Shown one piece after another: positions 1 to 10,000 of a stretch of DNA of 64,000 nt (position 1 is the stretch's first letter; every line of letters starts with the position of its first letter). The position numbers were made by a program, and so were the translations under genes. A model generated the notes under the pieces. It saw only the letters and a list, made by a program, of their open reading frames with translations. It did no database searches and was not told the origin of the DNA. Source of the DNA: Diphasiastrum complanatum (Eukaryota; Streptophyta; Lycopodiopsida; Lycopodiales; Lycopodiaceae). Location: the NCBI GenBank assembly GCA_029204225.1, contig CM055100.1, positions 27,418,649 through 27,482,648 of the forward strand, written 5' to 3'.

Positions 1-2901
1 AGTAGGCATGTCACGGAATAGACAATGATATCTCCCTCTAATCTCATAATATATGGGGCATCTGAAGATGAAATGCTCCTCGGACTCTATCTCATGTAGG
101 GGACACAGCAGGCATAGTCTCTCCTCTCGTGGTGTACCCTGGAATTTGCCTGTCTCAATAGCCAACTGATGTGAGGAGACTCTGAACTGTCCCAAAGTGA
201 AACGGAGACCGTGTGATAGTCCAGAAGACAAATAGCGAGGTAAAACTGGAAGACCAGTGGCATCTTGCACTAGAAAGTGAGTCCGGTAGTAGTCAGGCTT
301 AATCCCCAGCTGGTGACGCCAGGTACGGTCGAGATATGCTTTGTATAAAAAACGTCTAATGTATTGGTGTGTACCCAAAGGGAGATCAGTGATAGTGATA
401 CCAAATGCTTCCATGAGGAAGTGTGATGCCTGAGAGAACCATGATAGCCGGTATACCTGAGTCTGAAGGTGATGAGAGGTTCTGAGTGCAATCCGCGTAT
501 ATCTCTGCTCGGTATCAGGAAGTGCCTGAGCTCGCTGGATGTACGTGATAAGCTGGAAGGCAGCCTCAATCTGAATAGGGGCGGTGGCAAACTCCGCAAG
601 GATGATCTCATGGGGAACCAAGGGCTTCGCTCGGATCATGCGAGCCAACATGGTGGTCTGTAAGCGTGAAATGTTGGACCAGTGTGAAGATGATAATCCT
701 GTACACCATATCTCTGTGGCATACAAGGCTGAGGGGGTGACGATGGTGTCAAACAGTCTGCACTTACTCGGAGCATCTCGAATAGACTTACGGAAGCAGA
801 ATCTCTCTAGCTGGACTAGGGAAGAATGGCCCTTCCTAAGTCTAGAAGTAGCCGCCTGTCTCATACTGAAGGTAGGACCAGAGAAGAGCACGCCCAGGTA
901 AGTGTATGAAGAAACAACCTCTAGCGACTGTCCATCGAAGGTAAGCTCCTGGCGCTGCATGAAGGTCCGAGAGGTATTGAAGACCATAACTTTGGTCTTT
1001 GAGAGGTTCACCCCTAAACCCCACTGAGTACAAAAAGTGTGTAAACAGTCCAACTGTCTCTGTAATCCCTCTCTGGTACGAGAGACTAGTACCACATCGT
1101 CCGCATAGAGAAGGATGGCAATCAAAACGTCTCCTAGCCGACAACCGTCCCCACCACACTGAGAGATGACCTGCTCTAGCTCGTCAATATATAATACAAA
1201 GAGAACTGGTGAGAGAGAGCATCCCTGCTTAACCCCAATAGTACTCCAGATCTGCCCAGAAATGCCACTACCATGACGAAAGCAACCCAAAACCCTCTCA
1301 TAGAGAGCCATGACAGCTAGAATAATATCTGTAGAGAAACCTAGGTCTCGGAGTCTCTGGATAAGTAAAGAGCGTGGAACAGAATCAAAGGCTTTTCTGA
1401 AGTCCACAAAACAACAGTAAACCTTTTCTTTCCTGTGTCTAGCTTCCTCAATGATGGTGCGGAGTGTGAAAATGTGATCTGTAGTGGAATAATGAGCGCG
1501 GAACCCTGCCTGACCCAAAGCATGTAATCTCCTGGACTCTACTTCTGAGCTAACTGCAGACTGGAGGATGACACCATATATCTTCGCGAGGACATGTCCA
1601 ATCATAATAGTGCGGTAATTACCAGGTACCATGGGGTCACCGTTTTTATGGATAGGATGTATGATGTTGGTGCACCAAGAGGATGGGAAGCCCTCAACAA
1701 CAGCATGGTTAAGGAGAGTGGATAATGTAGGGGCAAGGGTATCGGGGGCGTGAATCAGTAGCTCAGACTCAAGATCTTCAATGTCTCTGGTGCGGTGGGT
1801 TTTCAACTTTTTGATTGCTGTCCGAACCAAGTCAGGGGTGCAGAAGGTGAAGTCTGAAGGTTTAGGAGAGATGGAGATGGGCGTATCAGTGGGTATAGTG
1901 TAAAGCTGGGTAGCATAGTCGGTCCAAATATGTAAATCGTCCAGAAGAGGGGGAGGGGCACGAGGGATAAACTCACGCCAAAAGGCACCAGAGGAGGAGC
2001 TGTGAAGGAGGTTCACAAGACGGTTTCCTTCGGAGTCGTCATAGGCACGTTTTTTGCGACGGAGTGTGCGGTTGTACAATTGCCGTGAAGAGCGGAGGAG
2101 ATGGCGAGCGTGGAAACGAGCATGTGTGACAGAGTGGTGAAGGGATCGGCATTCCGCGTCATACCACGGTGGGTTGAAAGGTCGTGATGATCGAGGATGG
2201 ACTGGTTTGTGTTTATGAGGTTTAGAGGGGAAAGCCAAAGTAGCCGCAGAGTGGAGACATGTGGTGAGGAAGGTGGCTTGTGACTCCAGTGATTCACTGT
2301 GTGGAAAAGAGTGAAGTAAGGAGGTGAGGGATTCCTGGTAGAGTGGGATAGAGAGGGGATGGAAGGTGTATTTGGGTGCACAGGGAAGGGTGGTGGACTG
2401 GTGTTGAAGTTGTGGTGGTGGGAGGTGGCCAGTAGCGAAGGACAGGAACGAATGATCAGAGAGGGTGGTATGGGAGATACGGAAGCTGTGAATGAGAGGA
2501 ATGGATGACGGTGACCCCATGAGGTAATCAACCACACTATGACCACCACTGTGAGGGTGACACGTATAGCTGCCAGAGTTAGGCCAGTGAGGTAGGCCAT
2601 TATAAATGGCTAACTCATGTGCCTCACCAAACTGCAACAGGTACTCACCATATGAAGTAATAGGTCCCGGTCCATCATCGGAGATCCTGGTGATCCCCAA
2701 GCTGTCACTATCCAGGGCATGAACTCTTAGCTGATCTGTAGCATCATGGAACTCTGTCTGTCGTGAAGCTGTCCGGGCATTAAAATCCCCAGTGAGGAAA
2801 ATATGCCCCTGCTCTGCAAATCTGATGATATCCACCGAAAGGTCCAAGTAAGGTGAGCCAACACCCTCATCATTCAAAGGAGGAGGACTTTGGAGGAACA
2901 T
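1..2901 (-). CDS. LINE ORF2: endonuclease C-terminal half, reverse transcriptase, CCHC finger (runs off left edge)
   Basis: The frame is open for 967 codons from the first in-frame ATG (2901) to the window edge; I read every codon and found no stop. Residues counted from that ATG: GDFNA of the APE endonuclease at 38-42, catalytic SDH at 148-150, RT motif AFDS at 504-507, GVKQGCSLSP at 556-565, catalytic YADD at 599-602, and a C-terminal zinc finger C930-X2-C933-X9-H943-X4-C948. The product would nick target DNA and prime reverse transcription there. The ATG at 2901 is not the original start: homologous endonuclease sequence continues upstream in another frame. The enzyme core is unusually intact for this window, but whether the element is active is unknown. 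Confidence 0.9.
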   Translation of the reverse strand, partial: MFLQSPPPLNDEGVGSPYLDLSVDIIRFAEQGHIFLTGDFNARTASRQTEFHDATDQLRVHALDSDSLGITRISDDGPGPITSYGEYLLQFGEAHELAIYNGLPHWPNSGSYTCHPHSGGHSVVDYLMGSPSSIPLIHSFRISHTTLSDHSFLSFATGHLPPPQLQHQSTTLPCAPKYTFHPLSIPLYQESLTSLLHSFPHSESLESQATFLTTCLHSAATLAFPSKPHKHKPVHPRSSRPFNPPWYDAECRSLHHSVTHARFHARHLLRSSRQLYNRTLRRKKRAYDDSEGNRLVNLLHSSSSGAFWREFIPRAPPPLLDDLHIWTDYATQLYTIPTDTPISISPKPSDFTFCTPDLVRTAIKKLKTHRTRDIEDLESELLIHAPDTLAPTLSTLLNHAVVEGFPSSWCTNIIHPIHKNGDPMVPGNYRTIMIGHVLAKIYGVILQSAVSSEVESRRLHALGQAGFRAHYSTTDHIFTLRTIIEEARHRKEKVYCCFVDFRKAFDSVPRSLLIQRLRDLGFSTDIILAVMALYERVLGCFRHGSGISGQIWSTIGVKQGCSLSPVLFVLYIDELEQVISQCGGDGCRLGDVLIAILLYADDVVLVSRTREGLQRQLDCLHTFCTQWGLGVNLSKTKVMVFNTSRTFMQRQELTFDGQSLEVVSSYTYLGVLFSGPTFSMRQAATSRLRKGHSSLVQLERFCFRKSIRDAPSKCRLFDTIVTPSALYATEIWCTGLSSSHWSNISRLQTTMLARMIRAKPLVPHEIILAEFATAPIQIEAAFQLITYIQRAQALPDTEQRYTRIALRTSHHLQTQVYRLSWFSQASHFLMEAFGITITDLPLGTHQYIRRFLYKAYLDRTWRHQLGIKPDYYRTHFLVQDATGLPVLPRYLSSGLSHGLRFTLGQFRVSSHQLAIETGKFQGTPREERLCLLCPLHEIESEEHFIFRCPIYYEIRGRYHCLFRDMPT

Positions 2902-3297
2902 AGCAGGCAACAATGAAGACGTCCCTGTCTAGACCAATCGCCCGTCCTGTGATACGAAGCCAAATATACCATGCATGCTCATCATGCCTGACGAACTCAA
3001 ACATCTGATGAAGGGACTCTCTGTAGAGACAAGCCACTCCTCCCGAACCACGGCCACTGGCTGATCTAGTCTCAGATCTGTATACCGAATCCCATCTGTA
3101 TCCCGGGAAGGTGGGTAAACCGCGCACCTGGCTCTCATGAGTTCATAAAAAACAATAGGTCTCGTCCAGTGATAAAGTCAATCAGATCACCTGCTGTAGA
3201 GGGTGAGTGGATGCCATCACAATTCCATACCCCAATCTGAAGGTGGTATGGATGGGGCCCCGGGATGCTCCCACCAATCCCAGGGGCCCCAAATTCC
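2872..3297 (-). pseudogene. LINE ORF2 5' part: endonuclease N-terminus, frameshifted
   Basis: The endonuclease begins with IGVWNCDGI (about 3215-3236), the expected WN-containing first strand of the APE fold. It continues in a second frame with ETRSASGRGSGGVACLY and DVFIVACYVPPKSSSF (2870-3127), then joins the long frame below 2901. Two net frameshifts, near 3140 and near 2880, separate these blocks. The N-terminal third of the nuclease therefore cannot be made as one protein from this copy. Confidence 0.8.
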
Positions 3298-3783
3298 TAG
3301 CTCTGGGAATGGCTAGGGGTGCCAACGACAAATCGTATATGACCATCTCGATATATGACTTGTCTACCAGTCTCTCGAGCCGCCTGGAAGGCTTTCCGCC
3401 TCTCCTCAACTTGGATGTAGGTTAGATCGTCATCCATAAATATGGCAGTGCCACGTAACTGGGCTCTACAGCGTAAGGCCTCTCTGCGGCTGTCTAGGGA
3501 TGTGAAGCGGATGATCAGTGTAGCTACATCCCTGGTGGTCCTAGTCCATCTGTCACATGTCCTAGAGTGGTCTCCAGAAATCTCGTAGCTTCGTCCATGG
3601 CATCCTGTGTGTCCGGTATCCCACGAACCCTGATGTTATGAGCTTTTTGCTCCCTTGACCGCTCTTCCGAAATGGTGGCTGAGATAACTGAGGAAAGGGG
3701 GCGCTAGGTTTGGTGCCTTTCGTCAAGACTGCTGCCCATGAGTCTTTATGCTGTTCAATTTTTTGTTCAAGCTGACGTGGCAT
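3298..3783 (-). pseudogene. LINE ORF1: L1-type RNA-binding protein remnant
   Basis: Reading from 3783, a short Gln/Lys-rich stretch (LEQKIEQHKDSWAAVL) is followed after a frameshift by REQKAHNIRVRGIPDT, then after another near 3540 by TRDVATLIIRFTSLDSRREA and DDDLTYIQVEERRKAFQAAR, ending at a TAG at 3298-3300. The NIRVRGIP strand and the DDDL..IQVEERRKAF block resemble the RRM and C-terminal domain of vertebrate L1 ORF1p (Transposase_22 family). In that family the protein coats element RNA. No zinc knuckle is visible. The assignment is by pattern only. Confidence 0.65.
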
Positions 3784-3900
3784 ATTTTATCCTTGTGTGT
3801 ATTCAAATTTGCTGTATTTGTTGCCATTATTGTGGTGCCATATGGAAAACATTTTTATGTTTTGGTAACTGTTGTGTGAGCCAAGCATGATAACCTTGCT

Positions 3901-3902
<2 letters not shown>

Positions 3903-3948
<46 letters not shown>
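3903..3948 (+). repeat. (AG)n microsatellite
   Basis: An uninterrupted AG dinucleotide array about 46 bp long lies in the PEX10 intron just upstream of the exon at 3994. The rest of 3784-3993 is AT-rich intron. Confidence 0.95.
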
Positions 3949-3952
<4 letters not shown>

Positions 3953-3993
3953 TATGTTGTTTAGGCTTGTATTCTTGCTCCTATGTGATGCAG

Positions 3994-4063
3994 ATTCTGC
4001 CATCTGTTAAAGAGGCCTTTCTACTTCTGTTTCGAGCAAATCTCATGCTTTTTTATTTTGACG
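3994..4063 (+). CDS. PEX10: PEX10 exon encoding a membrane segment
   Basis: The exon follows acceptor TGCAG and precedes donor GTAATG. It reads [19 protein letters not shown] then FYFD plus one base (phase 1). This matches the region just before the YYH motif of plant PEX10. Confidence 0.9.
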
Positions 4064-7000
4064 GTAATGTTTCACCTTTTGAATAGTATGTCAAATATGT
4101 CAGGATGGTTGATAAAGCTACTATTTGTTTACTGCGCTCATCTCGTCATATTCAGAATCTGAACATAGCACTGGTTTAGCAAACTTCACGTCTCATTTGT
4201 TGTATCCAGCTTTACAAGTTGCTATTCTTTTGCCATGCTAATAATTCTGTTTCTAAGTTTCTTGGTTTTTGCATACAAAAACTCTTATCTTATAATTTTA
4301 GGTATTGATTCTAGTTTTGGTGTATGTTATGAGGAATCTCTTTATTGCGTGCAAACTCTAAAGCATACATATATCATGATGTTACTTTGAATATTTTTTA
4401 TATTTCTTGGTATATAATTACTAACTAGAAGTTCAATCCTTTATTTGCAACTTATGTTATCACATGTTTCATTGAAGTCAAAGCATTTATACCTCTTTAT
4501 TGTACCTTTGATTTGTGCTTGTCTCTAAATTCAAAGTTTATCTATGGCAGTATCTTGTAAAAAATAGGCTTGGTTGGCAACCTATCATATATCAAAACTA
4601 CTATTTGTTCATATGTGCATGTTTTCTTGTCTTGGTAATTCATATAGTGAATATATTGCTATAGTTGCATGTGTTGAAATTTGGGTCAACATACCACTAG
4701 AGTTTTGATTAAGCTTTTCTTTAGGAGTGGGGGTGAGCTCATATCTTAATTTTTGTAACTGAAGTGCATGTGGTTGATTGCAGGCATCTATTATCATCTG
4801 GCGAAGCGTGCAGCAGGAATAAGGTACATCTTTATGGGGAAAGCAACTCAACAAAGGCCTAGGTACTCACTTGGCTTGTCAAGAATCCTTGTCATTTCTA
4901 TGAGGGGTCCTCATCCAAAAGACCTAACCCCTTTTTCTGGTAGAGTTCAAGTTTCATTCATTTTGGACAATTATATTTTTTAAATTTGAGGTAAGTGATT
5001 CCGCTAAGTACTTTGCTTATAGATATGTTATGAAGTTAACAACATTGGTGGCTTAAATTGTTGTACTTTAGAAATCCTATCTTCTAGAAATCCTGGTATC
5101 TCTAGTTCCCTTTTTTATCAACCTGAAATCCTCTTAGGTTGCTTCTTAGCATCCAAAGCCATCCTAGATCAAGTCTTTTTAATATCTTCTCATGACAAAT
5201 ATGACTTTGCCCAATCTTAACAATGTTAGTAAGTTCTATTCTTAGAAATCCTGAAGCTCTTCCTTTGGTGAAGAAAGTTTGGAATCAGATAGAGGGTTGC
5301 TTAAAAATATGTTAAGATGATAGGGTTGGAGATGTTGGAGTGCTTGTCATGAATTAATCGATGTTAATTAATTGCTTCGAAGCATGTCTTAAATAGTTTA
5401 CTTTGAATCTTTGTCACAACTTGGGCATTCACCCCAAGTGCAATCTTACTAAGGGAGAGGTCTATTATATGTCCATCTTATCTTGCATAATGGTCATCAA
5501 TTCCTAGGCCTTTTTTTCTAGGGCTTGCCCATCCCCAATCATGGCCAAGAGGGTAGAAAAGAGTGATTAGTCCCTTTGCCCATTCCTAATTCTTAGAGAC
5601 TCCTGTGAGCCTTTATTATACACTCCTATGAGCCTTCATTATAGACTTATAAAAAGCCTTCTTTAAGTACCATTCTTAGGCTTAGGAAGCTTTCAAATTC
5701 TTTTTCTTGTGTCTTCAGGCACTTCCTGAAAGTACTTGCACATACTCATCAACAAAGGCCAGCTATCAAAACAAACCATTTAGAAATGGTTCATCATTAT
5801 ATTCTTTCTAAGTCCTGAAATCCTCAGACTACTTGCAGAATCTGCACATCTTCACCTAACTAAATTGTTCTTGTTTTTCAGGCACTTCTTCAAGTACCTG
5901 CTCATACCCTTAAGGAAAGGTCAAATGTCGAAAACATACCATTTAGAAATGGTTCATGAACATGTTTTCTAGGTTCTTAGGTCTTCAGATTCTACTTGTA
6001 GAACGTCCAAATTGTTAGGATGAATTACAACTTCTAGATTTCTTAGCTTTAGGTACTAATACCTTTACATAAACTCAATCCATTAGGCTAACAAGTTCAT
6101 ACAAAATATCATTTGAATATGGTTCATATCTAGTTCATCTTAATGAACTCTTCACATATTCAATCATAAAAGAAATTCTATACAAACCAAAGGGAATGGA
6201 AGATGGGACAGCCTTAATTTGTTGGGCATTTGGTCACTACAATCTACATCAACACTGAGAATATGTTGATCAGGAATCAATAGTAAGGAGTCTTACGACT
6301 TAGGAATCAGGAGACATGATGCGATAATTGATTGATTATACTCTACATTGTATCGAGCTATTATTGCACCCTTAAAACTAAACTAGCACTTGCTTATGCT
6401 ATAACAAAAGGCTAGGAATAAGCTTGAAAAAATTTAAATCCTTAAAATGATTTGACATTTCATCGAACTTGGCCTAATCAAATTGAACCAGCCCATGAAA
6501 CTGATGCGAAAAATTGCACTCAGAAAATGCAAATTCCAGCTAGAACTCTGGTTGAAAACTAATAAAAGCCTCGAACGATTCGCGAACAGTTTCGCGAAAC
6601 TCGAATTATTTTTAATCGAGAATAATTCGTGTTGGATCAATCAGGCTCTGTAACACAACGAAATGAGACGAAATCTAGACGAAACCGAAACGAAGCGAAG
6701 CAAAGCGAAACTTAAACGAGCTCTGACATTGATTCATGTTGGAAGCATAGAGATCGCGAAACGAAACGAAACGAAATGAAGCGCAAGCATTCGCAAAAAA
6801 ATCAATCAGGCTCTGTAACAAGACGAGACGAGACGAAACGAAACAAGACGAAACGAAGCGAAACGAAACGAAACTTAAGTGAGCTTTGAAACTGACTTAT
6901 AGCCAAGTGATTGCGAAGCAAAGCGAAGCGAAAGCATTCTCGAACAAAATCAGTTCGTCAGGAATTCAGATATGATTGCTGGTCACTGCCGACTATATCA

Positions 7001-10000
7001 TTCCTACAATCCTTCAGAGTGTAGACAGACACTGCTGATCTACGTTAACAGATTAATATAGCATTCAACAAAAATCAAACCAATGTGCGGAATTGAATAA
7101 ACAAGTGAATCAGATACACGAATAGTAGCAGACAAATATTCATTCGAGATCATACAATCATTCAGAATATGTGCATAACAGCTACAATATTATCTATTGA
7201 TTTTTCTGATTTCAAGCATTGCATGATAGATCCACACAGTGCATTGACGTGAGAGAAATACAGTTCTCCCACGATTCGTGTCTCGCTTACTAGCGGGCTT
7301 CTGAATCTACAGATCCTCTTACAAAATTGTCTCGCTCACAGGTGGACGTGTATTCTGTATTTTCATCTCTGTCTTTTCTTACAGTATTATGCATCAAGCA
7401 GAAAGTATATAGTTCGCGAACTTTTTCGTGTCACGTCGTGTAACTTCCAGAGTAGAAAGATTAAACATCTACAACTAATCGCGAATTACAAGAGTGGCAG
7501 ACTAGCCACGATCTAGAGTACTTTTGCTGAAGTCATGATATCTGATCAAATATTTGTACCCCATGGTACTTGGCTGATCTTCTTGGCCGTTCGTGGAGCA
7601 AGAATGATTGCGTCGCAAAACAATTTCGTGTCGTGTGTCGCGAAATTGTTCGCGAACAGTTTCATTTCTTGTGTCTTTTCTGTCAAAATCAGAGTGGAGA
7701 GCTAGCAAGGCTTTGGCACTAGAAACATTTCGTTTCTTCAAAAATATTGCATATCATCGGACATTCAACCATTTACAGTTATTATACATCATTTAGAAGA
7801 GGTAGTTAGTCATTGGTTCTTACTATTGCTCCAGAGGATTATTAAGGTATTTGTTTTACCCTTTTGACATAAATAGGAATAACACTTTGTGTAGCTGAGT
7901 AAAAGCTTCTATAGTTTTGTTACTAGTAGCATAGGCATCTCTTCATCCCTATTTGATCAAGGGCGTTCTCCAGCATGACCATGCATTGCACTTCCTCTTC
8001 AGAAGGCTGCGGCTACATAAGCCTCTCTTACGTTTGAGGCTACGAAGTCAAAATTTTCTATTTGTTGCTCTACCATGCTTTGAAGTTTGCACATATTTGT
8101 ATACTTACCATGAGACAACGAAACTGTTATGGTTCATTCTAGATTTTCTTGTTACTTATTGTCTACGTTGTGCTACTTTAGCATGTGATACCTTCCATGT
8201 TAGTGTCATGCATGCTGCTGTTGTGCTTGATGAGCTCAGCTTCTCATGGACTCTGAGCTATTTCCAGGTTCGACATAGTTGGCGCTGACGCCAGGTCTAG
8301 TGTTTTGTACAACCGAAGGGTCCTATAGATGAAGTCACATGGAGTCTATGAAATTATTTACTTGTACTTACCACTAGAGAACCTAGCTGAAGCACTTCTT
8401 GTTACTATTCAGACCTTAGAAGCCTGTTTCGAGCAAAATGGGTCGGAACGTTCCGTTCCGCCCGTTCTGTACGTTCCGGAACGTACTGGATCGGAACGAA
8501 TTAGCGTAAGTTCAAAAAAAAAATGATAAACGACTCTGCTGGCCCGCGCATTCTGCATTTCACAGATGATACGACCCTGCTGGCCCACGAACTTAATTAA
8601 CGGCTGATCGTTAACGGCCAACTAAGGAGTGTTCATAATTAACGGGCAACTAATCGTTTTGCAGTTGACAGCAAGCTTGTGAGTGTGTGTTCCTAATTAA
8701 CGGCCAACTAATTTCACAACAGCTGATTGTTTTGTCGCTGTATTGCTGCGGATGGATACATTTCTCAAAGCTGGGTCGGAACCGTTGTATGCCCTTGCAG
8801 TCTCATCTGTATGCAAGGACGTGTTGATATTTTAGGAAGTTTATAGATACAAACATCATACAGGATAGCATCTTTCAGGCACATCCATAACTCAGCAGAG
8901 CGCAAGTAAAATGCTGAATGACCAATTTTTTTCCTTTTCCTAAGCATGTACTAACAAGAACACGGACAGAAATGTAGCTCCGAAACATATTTACGGACCC
9001 TTTGTAAACATTTACGTTTTTAAAAATAAATAAATTTGCCCACGTTCCGAAACGGAACGGGCAACTAAGATTCAGACACATATTGCCACAAAGTCAATGG
9101 GGCCTTCGGTTTCATTTCAAGTATTTACCTCAATTTATTTCTTAGATTACATGTTATGTGCATGTTTCCATAAGGAGGCCAGTCTTTGTTAGTACGGGAG
9201 TACTGTGGAGATATTTGTAGACATTATATCACTAGGCCCTATTTTGGACCTTGTGACATTACTAAGTAAATGGTCCCCTTTATCATTATTTTCAATCATA
9301 TCCAAAGGCTCACACATTGGCCAGTCAAACAGGCCAAGTTGATGCCAGCCTTAGTCCTATCTTGGTAGCTTCGTGGAAGGTCCCCTTAAGGGCCTCCAGG
9401 AAGCTATTAAAATAGTGTTAAGCGCATTGCTCAGAACAATTTAAGTAGGAGCTCTACTATTCATTATGTATCAGATTATTTTGGTGCTTTTGAGTTGTTT
9501 GTAGAAGGTTCATCTATAGTTTGTTGTAAGGCATTTGCAACCATTGTCATTTCGCAGTGCTTTATATTTATTTAGTATTCTTAATAATTTCTTTATGCTT
9601 TATCAATTGTTATCTATTTTGTGAATTTGTTCGTATCATATGGTTGACTTGTATCTAGTTGAATCTACACCTAAGATATCTAAGTTAATCTAACTCAATC
9701 AAGAGCTAGTCAATTAATTAACCATTGATAATGAGTTTAATAGGCTTATGTATAGTCATTGGGGGCCTGAAATAAGGATAATGTCAACACTCAATCTCTA
9801 GGGTCCAGTGATAGCCAATAAATGCCAAATAGTAATTAATTAGCTCGAGTGCCAAAGTTAGGAGCTTTACAATTTTGTCTTTGCCACAAAGTTCAGCCTA
9901 GAACTATAAGCTAACTATGCTAATTTGAACTACTCTAATCATACTAGGCTCTTGAAATAATCACTTGTTTTCACATAGGGATTATAGCTCTTTTTGTAGG

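Larger units (their letters stand above)
1..3783 (-). mobile_element. LINE (non-LTR retrotransposon), antisense in a PEX10 intron
   Basis: On the minus strand the order is an L1-like ORF1 remnant, an APE-type endonuclease, a reverse transcriptase and a CCHC zinc finger, the usual order of an L1-type LINE. The 3' end of the element lies beyond the left edge. The 5' boundary is near 3783, where recognisable coding sequence stops; I cannot tell whether this is the true 5' end or a truncation. It lies upstream of PEX10 exon 3994-4063 in the opposite orientation, so it is probably an intronic insertion. Confidence 0.9.

Noticed and set aside
2013-2600. 195-codon minus-strand open frame
   Set aside because: It overlaps the LINE ORF2 frame in another phase; the overlapping frame holds the SDH, GDFNA and YADD motifs.
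7953-8288. 111-codon frame in the PEX10 intron as a separate gene
   Set aside because: No domain, intronic position and low-complexity Leu/Arg composition; no supporting signal.
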